Part shown: positions 45,926 through 55,034 of the stretch, one piece after another
Layout: each line of letters opens with the position of its first letter
Numbering within the stretch: position 1 is the stretch's first letter
Source of the DNA: Blattabacterium cuenoti
GTDB lineage: Bacteria > Bacteroidota > Bacteroidia > Flavobacteriales > Blattabacteriaceae
Direction of reading: 5' to 3'
Assembly (NCBI RefSeq): GCF_014251955.1
Contig: NZ_CP059203.1
Location: forward strand, 54,543 to 118,542
DNA length: 64,000 nucleotides
Notes under the pieces: model-generated
The model's input: only the letters and a program-made list of their open reading frames with translations
Database searches by the model: none
Told to the model about the DNA's origin: nothing
Made by a program: the position numbers and the translations under genes

Positions 45926-47194
45926 TTGAAAAATCAATTCAAAAAATATTTTCCTTCTCACGAAGAAGTAGTAAAAGCGAAAAACATATTAAAAGATATT
46001 ATTTATGAAACTCCACTGCAAAAAAATTTAATTTTGTCGGAAAAATACCAATCTAATATTTTTTTGAAAAGAGAAGATTTACAAATTATCCGTTCATACA
46101 AAATTAGAGGAGCATATAATAAAATAAAAAGTCTCTCTCAAAAAGAACTGAAAAAAGGAATTGTTTGCGCAAGTGCAGGAAATCATGCACAAGGGGTCGC
46201 TTATTCTTGTAAAAAATTAAAATTTCCAGGAAAAATTTACATGCCTAGTACAACTCCTAAACAAAAAGTAGAGAGAGTAAAAATGTTTGGAAAAGAATAT
46301 GTTGAAATTATTATGATTGGAGATACTTTTGATGCGGTCAGTCATGAGGCAATAAAAGATTGCAAAAAAAATAAAAAAGTTTTTATTCATCCTTTCAATG
46401 ACATAAAAATTATTGAAGGACAAGCTACTATAGGATTAGAAATATTAAAACAATCTACTTCAAAAAGTATAGATTATGTTTTTCTTCCTATTGGAGGAGG
46501 AGGTTTGGCTTCTGGAGTGGGAAGTCATTTTAAACAATTTAGTCCAAAAACTAAAATTATAGGAGTTGAACCTCAAGGAGCTCCTTCTATGAGTTATTCT
46601 TTAAAAAAAGGAAAAATTATAGAATTAAAAACAATAGATAGATTTATTGATGGAGCTTCAGTAAAAAAAGTAGGAGAATTAAATTTTAATATATGTAATC
46701 AAGTATTATATGAAATAAAAACCGTACCGGAAGGAAAAGTTTGTACCACTATTTTAGATTTATATAATTTAGAGGCTATTGTAGCAGAACCAGCTGGAGC
46801 TCTTTCAATAGCGGCATTAGATTTTTATTCTAAAAAAATAAAAGGAAAGACTATTGTTTGTATATTAAGTGGAGGAAATAATGATATAACAAGAACAGAA
46901 GAAATAAGAGAAAGATCTCTTTTATATGAGGAAAAAAAACATTACTTTATTGTAAAATTTCCACAAAGAGCTGGAGCTTTAAAAGAATTTGTTAATAATA
47001 TTTTAGGTCCAAAAGATGATATTGTTTATTTTGAATATTCAAAAAAAACCTCTAAAGAAGAAGGACCTGCAGTTATAGGAATAGAATTATCAGATAAAAA
47101 TGAGTTTTCCGGATTCTTAGGAAGAATGAAAAAATATAAAGTCCATTTTCAATATTTAAATAAAAATCCAGATTTATTTCGTATTTTAATATGA
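45926..47194 (+). CDS. ilvA: Threonine ammonia-lyase, TTG start
   Basis: A 422-residue PLP enzyme that converts threonine to 2-oxobutanoate, the entry step for isoleucine. The PLP lysine is in RSYKIRGAYNKI, the phosphate loop is GGGGLASGVG, and a single ACT-like regulatory domain closes the protein (FPQRAGALKEFVNNIL). The best start is TTG at 45926; no in-frame ATG is found upstream before the previous gene, and later ones would cut into the fold. It is last in the ilv operon and 37 bases from ilvC. Confidence 0.92.
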   Translation: MKNQFKKYFPSHEEVVKAKNILKDIIYETPLQKNLILSEKYQSNIFLKREDLQIIRSYKIRGAYNKIKSLSQKELKKGIVCASAGNHAQGVAYSCKKLKFPGKIYMPSTTPKQKVERVKMFGKEYVEIIMIGDTFDAVSHEAIKDCKKNKKVFIHPFNDIKIIEGQATIGLEILKQSTSKSIDYVFLPIGGGGLASGVGSHFKQFSPKTKIIGVEPQGAPSMSYSLKKGKIIELKTIDRFIDGASVKKVGELNFNICNQVLYEIKTVPEGKVCTTILDLYNLEAIVAEPAGALSIAALDFYSKKIKGKTIVCILSGGNNDITRTEEIRERSLLYEEKKHYFIVKFPQRAGALKEFVNNILGPKDDIVYFEYSKKTSKEEGPAVIGIELSDKNEFSGFLGRMKKYKVHFQYLNKNPDLFRILI

Positions 47195-47430
47195 TTTATT
47201 CCTTTTATCCTTACCTTACTATCTTCTAGACTATTATCTTTTTTTTATGATTGATTTATTTTACTTAGGGAGTAGGAGTAGAGTAATGTTATTCTTAATT
47301 TTATTATTTTTCTACATACATACATAGCGACATTATATTATTATTATACAACAAACAAAAAGAAAGACAATAAAATAAATAGCAAAATTTATTATCCAAT
47401 TCCATTCCAATAAAAAAATAAAGACCAATG

Positions 47431-47517
47431 TACCCACGACTGGATTTGAACCAGCACATCCTAAAAACGGATACCACCCCCTCAAAGTGGCGTGTCTACC
47501 AATTTCACCACGTGGGC
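47431..47517 (-). tRNA. tRNA-Leu(GAG)
   Basis: On the minus strand a cloverleaf runs from GCCCACG (5' acceptor) to CGTGGGT plus discriminator A. It has the D region GTGGTGAAATTGGTAGACAC, an anticodon stem CCACT/GGTGG with loop TTGAGGG (anticodon GAG), a long variable arm, and a GGTTCAAATCC T arm. The long variable arm and anticodon identify a type II leucine tRNA. The flanking gaps (47195-47430 and 47518-47668) hold nothing else I can recognise. Confidence 0.92.
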
Positions 47518-47668
47518 ATGCATCTAAAAAATAGAAAATTTTTTCCAGATTTTTTTTATAATAAATATAAACAATTTTAAACTAAAAAAATTTCAATAAA
47601 AAAGAAAAAAAACTAGATCTATATTTGATTGTTTAATATTTCTCTAAAGTAAAAAAATAAAAAAAAAT

Positions 47669-48376
47669 ATGAAAATAGCAATAATAGGATATGGGAAAAT
47701 GGGAAAATCTATAGAAAAAATAGCTAAATTAAAAAATCATAAAATTTCACTTATTTCTGATGAAAGTCCCTCTCCCATTTCATTGAAAAAATCAGATGTT
47801 GCAATAGAATTTAGTCATCCTGATACTGCATTTAACAATATCAAAATTTGTATAGAAAACAAGATTCCTATTGTATGTGGAACGACAGGATGGTTAGAAA
47901 AATTTGATTTGGTTAAAGAAATATGCAAAAAAAATAATGGTTCTTTTTTATATTCTTCTAATTTTAGTATAGGAATGAATATTTTTTATGAAATTAATCA
48001 TAAACTGTCAAAATTATTATCTCCATATTCTATGGATTATGAAGTGAAAATAGAAGAAACTCATCATAAAGAAAAAATAGATAAACCAAGTGGAACAGCT
48101 TTATCTTTAGCAAAGGCTATTATCAATAATAAAATGAAAAAAACATGGATTTTGGATAAAAATAAAGAAAAAGAGAAAATATTGATTCTTTCAAAAAGAT
48201 TTCAAAATGTTACAGGTACACATGTAGTTACATATCAATCTAAAATAGAAAATATAATGATTCAACACATAGCTCATAGCAGGGAAGGATTTGCTATTGG
48301 AGCTATTATTGCTGCAGAATGGATAAAAAATAAAAAAGGAGTTTTTTCTATGAAAGAAGTATTAGGAATCTCATAA
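47669..48376 (+). CDS. dapB: 4-hydroxy-tetrahydrodipicolinate reductase
   Basis: A 235-residue reductase of the lysine/diaminopimelate pathway. It has the nucleotide loop GYGKMGKSI, the GTTGW motif, and the substrate motif EETHHKEKIDKPSGTALSLA with the catalytic His and Lys. A short protein relative to E. coli, typical of Bacteroidota. lepB follows 10 bases later and is probably co-transcribed; dapB supplies both lysine and the cell wall cross-link. Confidence 0.94.
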   Translation: MKIAIIGYGKMGKSIEKIAKLKNHKISLISDESPSPISLKKSDVAIEFSHPDTAFNNIKICIENKIPIVCGTTGWLEKFDLVKEICKKNNGSFLYSSNFSIGMNIFYEINHKLSKLLSPYSMDYEVKIEETHHKEKIDKPSGTALSLAKAIINNKMKKTWILDKNKEKEKILILSKRFQNVTGTHVVTYQSKIENIMIQHIAHSREGFAIGAIIAAEWIKNKKGVFSMKEVLGIS

Positions 48377-48386
48377 AATATGTTTT

Positions 48387-49907
48387 ATGTTATCTCACTA
48401 TCTTATTTATAGTGTTCTTTTTTTATTATTTGAGCATATTATTCATGTATTAGGAACGTGGAGACTTTTAAAAAAATTAGGAATAACATTTTTTAAATCA
48501 ATAATACCAATATATAATATTGTTATTTTATTAAAAATTTTTAATAGATCTATTTGGTATATATTTCTTTTGTTCGTTCCATTGACAAGCGTTGTTCTTT
48601 TTGTTCTTTTATGGATAGATTTACTTCGTTCTTTTGGAAAAGAAAAATATATTTTTTTATTTTTTTTATCTTTGGGTGTATATCTATACTATATAAATTA
48701 TTCCAATAATACCGAATTATCAAAAATAAGAAAATTAAAAAAAGAAGAAAATACAGGAATTTTATTTCCTATAATTTTTTCTTTTCTTGTACATACTTAT
48801 ATAGTTCAACCTTTTGCCATTCCTACTTCTTCAATGGAAAGAACTTTGTTGGTCGGTGATTTTATATTAGTGAGTAAAATTCATTATGGATTACGAATGC
48901 CTATAACTCCTATATCTATTCCATTTACTCATAACACTATTTTTGGAGGAAAAATAAAATCTTACATTTCTTTTTTTCAATGGCCTTATTTTCGGTTTCC
49001 TACTATACAATCTATACAAAGAAATGATCTTGTTGTTTTTAATTTTCCTAAAGATTTAAATCATAAAATAATAGATAGAAAAGATAATTATATTAAACGT
49101 TGTGTAGGATTACCAGGAGATATTCTTTCTATAAGAAATGGCATCTTATTTGTGAATCATAAAAAAGAAGAATCTTATAAAAAGAATGTTTTCGAAAAAC
49201 AACAAATTTATCTTATAAAAACAAAAGATATCCCATTAAATATAGAATTTCTTAAAGAGAAGATGGATATTGAAGATGTTGAAATTATAGGAGAAAAAAA
49301 GAAAGAATATTTCTATCAAATTATGTTAACAGAAAAACAAGTTTTCCAAATAAAAAATCTATTTGAGAATATAGTTTTTATAAAAAAATATATTTTGCCA
49401 AATCATTTTCAAGAAGATTCTATATTTCCAAATCATTTTGGTTGGAATAGAGATTTTTTTGGACCATTATCTATTCCTAAAAAAGGAGATATTATTAAAT
49501 TAAATTCAAAAAATATTCATATTTATTATGATATTATAGTATCAGAAAAGAATTTTATAAAAAAAAGTAATTATAAATTCATTGTTAACAATAATAATTT
49601 TTATAAAATAAGAAAAAATTATTATTTTATGATGGGAGATAATAGACATAATTCTTTTGATTCTCGTTATTGGGGGTTTGTTCCAGAAGATCATATAGTA
49701 GGGAAACCTATATTTATATGGATAAGTATTGATTGGGATAGAAAAAATCCTTTAAATATTTTTAATTGGAAATTACGATGGAATCGTACTATGACTTCCA
49801 TAGATGGAACAAATTCTTATTTATTCTATTTTTTTGTGTTTTTAATATTTTATTTGTTATATTCTTTTTTTATAAATCATAAAAAAAGAAAAATAAATAA
49901 TCTGTGA
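48387..49907 (+). CDS. lepB: Signal peptidase I, long flavobacterial form
   Basis: A 506-residue S26 peptidase. Several N-terminal membrane helices (to about residue 115) come first. The catalytic Ser is in IPTSSMERTLLVGDFI (about 144-150) and the general-base Lys in YIKRCVGLPGD. A long insert lies between the Lys box and the late box GDNRHNSFDSRYWGFVP, as in other flavobacterial LepB proteins, and a final membrane helix ends the protein. It removes signal peptides of the exported proteins seen elsewhere in this window. Confidence 0.93.
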   Translation: MLSHYLIYSVLFLLFEHIIHVLGTWRLLKKLGITFFKSIIPIYNIVILLKIFNRSIWYIFLLFVPLTSVVLFVLLWIDLLRSFGKEKYIFLFFLSLGVYLYYINYSNNTELSKIRKLKKEENTGILFPIIFSFLVHTYIVQPFAIPTSSMERTLLVGDFILVSKIHYGLRMPITPISIPFTHNTIFGGKIKSYISFFQWPYFRFPTIQSIQRNDLVVFNFPKDLNHKIIDRKDNYIKRCVGLPGDILSIRNGILFVNHKKEESYKKNVFEKQQIYLIKTKDIPLNIEFLKEKMDIEDVEIIGEKKKEYFYQIMLTEKQVFQIKNLFENIVFIKKYILPNHFQEDSIFPNHFGWNRDFFGPLSIPKKGDIIKLNSKNIHIYYDIIVSEKNFIKKSNYKFIVNNNNFYKIRKNYYFMMGDNRHNSFDSRYWGFVPEDHIVGKPIFIWISIDWDRKNPLNIFNWKLRWNRTMTSIDGTNSYLFYFFVFLIFYLLYSFFINHKKRKINNL

Positions 49908-49912
49908 TTTTT

Positions 49913-50602
49913 TTATTTTTTATAAAAAAAACTTCCTATAAAATAACCAGATAATATTCCTCCAATATGAGCAAAATGTGCGACTCCAGGTGCTAAATTA
50001 AAAATTGCAGAAATAAAACTTCCGAAAATAAATATTAAAAGAGCTTTTCGTACAGCGATTGGTAAAGGAAATGGTAAAATAAAAATTTTGTGTTCTGGAA
50101 AAAATCTAGCAAATGCTCCTACTATTCCGCTTACAGCTCCAGATGATCCCATCATAGGAGAATACATAGAAGTATAGAGATTTATTTTCTGATCATCATT
50201 CAAATAGTCAAGTATTTTTTTTGCTTGAGTAAAATCTAATGAATGAACAAAATAATACATAACACTAGTATTAAAAACTAGTTGAAATAACGCTGCTAAA
50301 ATTCCTGATAAAAAATATATTATCATAAATTTTTTTATTCCTAGCAAAGTTTCCATTTGTCCTCCAAACATGAATAAAGCTAACATATTAAAAATTATAT
50401 GTAAAAAAAAACGTTTAGAATGAACAAACATATGAGTTAAAATTTGATATAATTCGAATCTATCATCAAAAGGATGATATAAAGAAAGAATACTTTCTAT
50501 TTTATATTGTGAAAAAACAAAAGTAGCTGTATATACAAGGACATTGATACTAATTAAATGTTTTACAGCATATGAGTTAAAATTTGATATATAAAAATTC
50601 AC
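49913..50602 (-). CDS. Rhomboid family intramembrane serine protease
   Basis: A 229-residue protein with six or so membrane helices. The catalytic Ser is in GSSGAVSGIVGA, and the His in VAHFAHIGGILSGYFIG. The early LTHMFVHSKRFFLHIIFNMLALFMFG has the usual HxxxHxxxN-type pattern. The first coding bases (50569-50591) repeat, in another frame, the bases that encode YQILTHM (50429-50451), so the N-terminus may have been altered. It abuts mutL with no gap. Confidence 0.9.
   Translation of the reverse strand: MNFYISNFNSYAVKHLISINVLVYTATFVFSQYKIESILSLYHPFDDRFELYQILTHMFVHSKRFFLHIIFNMLALFMFGGQMETLLGIKKFMIIYFLSGILAALFQLVFNTSVMYYFVHSLDFTQAKKILDYLNDDQKINLYTSMYSPMMGSSGAVSGIVGAFARFFPEHKIFILPFPLPIAVRKALLIFIFGSFISAIFNLAPGVAHFAHIGGILSGYFIGSFFYKK
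50429..50451. repeat. 23-bp direct repeat, copy 1 (in rhomboid gene)
   Basis: Begins CATATGAGTTAAAATTTG and is identical over 23 bases to 50569-50591. This copy encodes part of YQILTHMF, a conserved rhomboid region, so it is the likely original. Confidence 0.9.
50569..50591. repeat. 23-bp direct repeat, copy 2 (at rhomboid N-terminus)
   Basis: Identical to 50429-50451, same orientation, 140 bases away. Read in a different frame it encodes ISNFNSY near the start of the rhomboid protein, so it is not repeated protein sequence but repeated DNA. Confidence 0.9.
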
Positions 50603-52378
50603 TTACAAAATTGTTTTTTTAAAAAAATTGTTATTTAAAACAAAAAATACAGGATCTCCCGAATATGTATAATTTGGATTATTACAAGAAAATAAATCTC
50701 GTATTAAATATTCCATCTTATCTGAATTTAATTTTGTACCGTATTTTATAGCAGCAGATTTAGATATCGATTTAATAAGTATTTTTTTATTATTTTTTTC
50801 TCCTTTAACAAAATTATATGTTAGAATTTTTTGAAAAATATCAATTATCATGTTTTGATGTATTTTTTCAGGAATAGAATATAAATATATAGATTTATTA
50901 AATAAATATAAATGAAATCCTATTTCTATTAAATCATATTTAATATTAGTTAATGAAATTAATTCATTTTTTAAAAGTTTCATTTCAATTGGAAAAAGAA
51001 ACTGTTGACTGATCAATTTTTTTTCGAAATTTTCGAAAAAAAATTCAAATAAAATGTTTTGATGAGCTCTATGTTGATCTACTAAGATGATATAATCATT
51101 ATTTAATGGAAAAATTATATATTTTCCACTCATTTGGAAAGTTTTTAGATTTTTTTCATCTAGTACATAATTAGATAATTCATTTGTAAAGTGAATATCC
51201 TTTTTAAAAAGAAAAATATCTGATTCTTTCATATTACGAAACCAATTTTCTAATTGAATTATTTTTTCTTGATATGAAAGTTCTTCAAAACAAGAATTAT
51301 AATAATGATTCAAAAATGAATTATTTTGATTCATGAGATCACAGGATAATAATAAATTTGAATTATCTAATTCATTTTTTTTAATTTTATATTGACTACA
51401 CAAAATGTTTTTAATTTCTTGTTGAAGAATCTTACAAATTTTATCTTCTTCTTCAAACTTGACTTCTTTTTTTGATGGATGGATATTCCAGTTCACTAAA
51501 CAAGGATCCATATGAATAAAAATAAAATAAGAAATTGTTTTTAAATTTTTTATGATTCCATCATAAGCATGAAGAATGTTTCTATGTAACAGTGTATTTG
51601 TTATACAACGTTGATTAACAAATAAAAATTGATTTCCTTTTTTTTCTGAAAAATCTGGACTACTAATAAATCCTTCTATAAGAATTATATTTTTTTTATT
51701 AATTAAAATAGGAATGAATATTTTCTTATGATTATTGAAAATTTCTTTTATTCTTTCTTCTAAAGAAGCTTTTTTCAAAGAAAAAATAATTTTGTCATTG
51801 TGATAAAATCTATAGATAATATCTCTATGAGATAAAACTATTTTATAAAATTCATTGACAATATGTTGAAATTCTATTCTAGAAGATTTTAAAAATCTTC
51901 TTCTAGCTGGAAATTTGTAAAAAATGTTTTTTACTGAAATTCTTGTCCCTTGAAGCATATTTATGGAAGTTTGTTTTTTCATTTTTCCATCTTCTACAAA
52001 AAGATGAATTCCAACTCCACTTTCTTTATTTTTTGTTTGTATTTCTAATTGAGAAATAAAAGCTATGGAAGCTAAAGCTTCTCCTCTAAATCCTTTTGTT
52101 TTAATCCTAAAAATATCATCATTTGTTTTTATTTTTGAGGTAGAATATCTTTGAAAACTCATTTTAGCATCATTAAAACTCATTCCTTCACCATTATCTA
52201 TTAATTGAATTAACGTTTTTCCTGAATCTTTTATAAAGATATCAATTATTTTAGCCTTGGCATCTATTGCATTTTCTAAAAGTTCTTTTAATACAGAAGA
52301 AGGCCGTTCTATTACTTCACCAGCAGCAATTTGATTAATAACATTTTTAGGTAAAAATTGAATCAAATCCTTATTCAT
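50603..52378 (-). CDS. mutL: DNA mismatch repair protein MutL
   Basis: A 591-residue GHKL ATPase. The N-terminal motifs are intact: AAGEVIERPSSVLKELLENAIDA, DNGEGM, and TKGFRGEALASI. The C-terminal endonuclease-type motif reads DQHRAHQNILFE, with Gln where the consensus DQHAxxE has Glu; I am not sure how common this is in Bacteroidota. It lies just after ribH (8-base overlap) in a minus-strand run. MutS is not in the window. Retention implies mismatch repair may still work here. Confidence 0.93.
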   Translation of the reverse strand: MNKDLIQFLPKNVINQIAAGEVIERPSSVLKELLENAIDAKAKIIDIFIKDSGKTLIQLIDNGEGMSFNDAKMSFQRYSTSKIKTNDDIFRIKTKGFRGEALASIAFISQLEIQTKNKESGVGIHLFVEDGKMKKQTSINMLQGTRISVKNIFYKFPARRRFLKSSRIEFQHIVNEFYKIVLSHRDIIYRFYHNDKIIFSLKKASLEERIKEIFNNHKKIFIPILINKKNIILIEGFISSPDFSEKKGNQFLFVNQRCITNTLLHRNILHAYDGIIKNLKTISYFIFIHMDPCLVNWNIHPSKKEVKFEEEDKICKILQQEIKNILCSQYKIKKNELDNSNLLLSCDLMNQNNSFLNHYYNSCFEELSYQEKIIQLENWFRNMKESDIFLFKKDIHFTNELSNYVLDEKNLKTFQMSGKYIIFPLNNDYIILVDQHRAHQNILFEFFFENFEKKLISQQFLFPIEMKLLKNELISLTNIKYDLIEIGFHLYLFNKSIYLYSIPEKIHQNMIIDIFQKILTYNFVKGEKNNKKILIKSISKSAAIKYGTKLNSDKMEYLIRDLFSCNNPNYTYSGDPVFFVLNNNFFKKTIL

Positions 52379-52892
52379 TTGATAGATTTTTTTTAAAAAT
52401 AGCCATATCTAAAGCTGTTTTTGCACATTCTATACCTTTATTTCCATTTTTTCCACCTGATCTATCAAAAGATTGTTGTTTTTTTTTATCGGTAAGAACA
52501 CAAAATATAACTGGAACATCGTATTGTATATTTACATCTTTGATCCCTTGTGAAACTGCTTGACAAAGATACTTAAAATGAGGAGTTTCTCCTTTAATAA
52601 TGGATCCTATTACAATAATAGAATCAAAATTATAACAATGAGCTATTTTTTTAGCAGAATAAATAAGTTCATAACTTCCAGGAACTTTCCAAAGTTTTAT
52701 TTTTTCTTTTAAAATTCCTAATTGAATTAAAGTATTATAAGCTCCTTGATATAATTTTTTAGTGATATCATTGTTCCACTGTGCAACAATAATTGCAAAT
52801 TTTAAATCTTTTATTTTTTCATTATTTTCATATTGATATATAATAGGATTTTTTTTCATACTTAAAGAGAAAATTTTATAATTTATTGTCAA
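52371..52892 (-). CDS. ribH: 6,7-dimethyl-8-ribityllumazine synthase
   Basis: A riboflavin-pathway enzyme that condenses the pyrimidine with butanone phosphate. FAIIVAQWN, KVPGSYELI, VIGSIIKGETPHFKY and VIFCVLTDKKKQQSFDRSG are conserved lumazine-synthase pieces; the catalytic His is in the GETPHF region. The frame allows 173 residues from 52892, but the second ATG at 52859 (MKKNPIIYQYENN) gives about 162 and is more family-like. It overlaps the end of the preceding TPR gene and mutL. Confidence 0.93.
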   Translation of the reverse strand: MTINYKIFSLSMKKNPIIYQYENNEKIKDLKFAIIVAQWNNDITKKLYQGAYNTLIQLGILKEKIKLWKVPGSYELIYSAKKIAHCYNFDSIIVIGSIIKGETPHFKYLCQAVSQGIKDVNIQYDVPVIFCVLTDKKKQQSFDRSGGKNGNKGIECAKTALDMAIFKKNLSNE

Positions 52893-53526
52893 TAAACATG
52901 AGATATTTAGTTACATTTTCTTTGTATAAAAAAAAAGGATACTTTTTTTCTATTTTTTTTAGGAAATATTTAGAATATTTGTACCTTTTCATAGAAAAGG
53001 CAATTAAAGCGGCTTTATAATAATAAAGAGGAGTGGTGATTTCATTTTCTCTTGTTTTGGCTGCTTGAACATAATTTTTTAAAGCTTCGTTTTGATTCCT
53101 TATTTGTGAAAAAGCATCCCCTATTATTCCATATTTTATAGCATATAAAATTTCGTCTTTTGCAGAAAAATCTTTCATCATTTTTATAGATTCTTTATAA
53201 TGTCCTAACTTATAATAACAAATTCCTGCATAATATTTAGAAATATTTCCTGCTTTGGTGAAAGGATATTTTTTCACAATTCCATAAAATCCCAAGTAAT
53301 TGATTTTAATTTTCTTATTATCATTTAAAGCCTTATTGATGAGTCCTTGTGAAAGATATTGTTGAGCGTAAGTTAATTCTTTTAATGCTTTTTCTTCCTC
53401 ATATGGAGACAAAAAAAACTTTTTGTAAAAAAAGGACATTCCTCCTATTATAAATATAAAAATAATGCTATAAAAAAAAATTCTAATTTTTTTTTTCTCA
53501 AAAGTTAGAAACATACGACAATTCAC
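52876..53526 (-). CDS. Membrane-anchored TPR protein
   Basis: A 216-residue protein: a single hydrophobic anchor (about 14-32), then TPR-type helix pairs (GNISKYYAGICYYKLGHYKESIK, GDAFSQIRNQNEALKNYVQAA, KAALIAFSMKRYKYSKYFLKKI). A protein of this kind commonly sits upstream of ribH in flavobacteria. Its shape resembles YfgM-like periplasmic TPR proteins, but the function is unknown. It probably shares a transcript with ribH and mutL. Confidence 0.72.
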   Translation of the reverse strand: MNCRMFLTFEKKKIRIFFYSIIFIFIIGGMSFFYKKFFLSPYEEEKALKELTYAQQYLSQGLINKALNDNKKIKINYLGFYGIVKKYPFTKAGNISKYYAGICYYKLGHYKESIKMMKDFSAKDEILYAIKYGIIGDAFSQIRNQNEALKNYVQAAKTRENEITTPLYYYKAALIAFSMKRYKYSKYFLKKIEKKYPFFLYKENVTKYLMFIDNKL

Positions 53527-53622
53527 AATTTAATTATCTTGTTTTTTATGTGTATAAAATAAAAACATGAAAATCTTTTTTCATATACAAACAATAAATA
53601 AAATCAGTAATTAAAAAATAAT

Positions 53623-54954
53623 TTAGTCTTTTTTTCTCAAAACTTCTATACTTTTTATTCTTTTATTATCTATACTTTTTATGATAAAAGAATAATTTAA
53701 AAAATTTATTTTTTGTTCCTGTTTTGGGAATTCTTTATTGATTTCCATAAGAAATCCTCCCAAAGTATCTGCATCTCCTTTTTCTTTTTCAAAAAAAACT
53801 TCTTCTTCTATTTCCATAATTCTGTAAAAATTAATTAAAGAAGTTTTTCCATCAAATAAATAATTATTTTGATTCAACTTAGAATAAGACATGTCTTCTT
53901 CATCAAATTCATCAATAATATCTCCTACAATTTCCTCAATAACATCTTCAAGAGTTACTATTCCGCAAGTTCCTCCATATTCATCTACGACAATCGCAAG
54001 ATGTATCTTTCTTTTTTTAAAATCACTTAAAAGATCATCTATTTTTTTGTTTTCTGGAACAAAAAAAGGAGGATGAATTAATTTTGTCCATTCAAATTTT
54101 TTTTCATGAATAAATGGAAGAAGATCCTTAGCAAAAAGGACTCCTTCTATATCGTCAATACTATCTTTATAAACAGGAATACGAGAGAAACCTTGATAAC
54201 GAACTAATTCTAATACATTAGGAAAAAATGTATTTCTGTTCAAAGAAAACATATCTATTCTTGGAGTCATGATTTGATGTGTTTCTGTATTTCCAAAATC
54301 AACAATTTTTTGTAAAAATTGACATTCTTTAATGTTTTTTTGACTTGAAGATGCAATTTTTAATGCTTTTGAAAGCTGATCAACGGAAATGATATTTTTT
54401 TTTTTTTGATTAATCTTTTTATCTATGAATCTAGAAATTAGAATCATCATTTTAGTAATAGGGTTCAATATATTGCTTAAAAAAATTAATGTTTTAGACA
54501 TAAAAAGAGCAAAACGAAAATTATTTTTACTAGCGTATATTTTTGGAATTATTTCTCCAAATAGAAGTAAAAAAAAAGTGAGTACCACCACTTCTAAAAG
54601 AAAGTTAATGGGAATAGAAATTTTATAAAAAAATATATATCTGTCTTGAAAAAATATTGTAATTAAATAAGAACTTAATAAAATAATTCCAATATTGGAA
54701 AAATTATTAGAAATTAATATTGTAGCTAAAAGTTTTTTTCTATTATTAAGAATATTTAAAATTCTATTTCCTAGAGAAGGATTTTTTTTTATTTCTCTAT
54801 TAATAGTTTTTTTTTCTAGACAAAAAAAAGCAGTTTCTGATCCAGATATTAGCGCAGAGAATAATAATAATATTATTATTAATACGAAATAAATAATTAT
54901 TTGAATATAGAAAGTATTTTCGAAAAAAATATTCGTCGAAGATTCTTTTTCCAA
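53623..54954 (-). CDS. gldE: GldE-like CBS-domain membrane protein
   Basis: A 443-residue protein with an N-terminal DUF21/CNNM membrane domain of about four helices (to about 185), a CBS pair (ETHQIMTPRIDMF... and KRKIHLAIVVDEYGGTCGIVTLEDVIEEIVGDI), and a CorC/HlyC-type C-terminal domain. The position near mutY matches the flavobacterial order mutY-ssb-gldE-gldD, so it is probably the GldE orthologue; ssb and gldD are missing here. In motile flavobacteria GldE is tied to gliding. In a non-motile symbiont a role in metal export is more likely, as in other CorC proteins; this is inference. Confidence 0.78.
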   Translation of the reverse strand: MEKESSTNIFFENTFYIQIIIYFVLIIILLLFSALISGSETAFFCLEKKTINREIKKNPSLGNRILNILNNRKKLLATILISNNFSNIGIILLSSYLITIFFQDRYIFFYKISIPINFLLEVVVLTFFLLLFGEIIPKIYASKNNFRFALFMSKTLIFLSNILNPITKMMILISRFIDKKINQKKKNIISVDQLSKALKIASSSQKNIKECQFLQKIVDFGNTETHQIMTPRIDMFSLNRNTFFPNVLELVRYQGFSRIPVYKDSIDDIEGVLFAKDLLPFIHEKKFEWTKLIHPPFFVPENKKIDDLLSDFKKRKIHLAIVVDEYGGTCGIVTLEDVIEEIVGDIIDEFDEEDMSYSKLNQNNYLFDGKTSLINFYRIMEIEEEVFFEKEKGDADTLGGFLMEINKEFPKQEQKINFLNYSFIIKSIDNKRIKSIEVLRKKD

Positions 54955-55034
54955 GAGATTTAATTTTGATAAAAAAAATTATATATATAGTATATTTAAT
55001 CTATCTTTTTCTCCCCAATCAAATATAAAAAAAA

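Noticed and set aside
49398..49445. Twelve-base repeat in lepB (PNHF twice)
   Set aside because: Short, in the same frame, in a variable insert; likely chance in low-complexity DNA.
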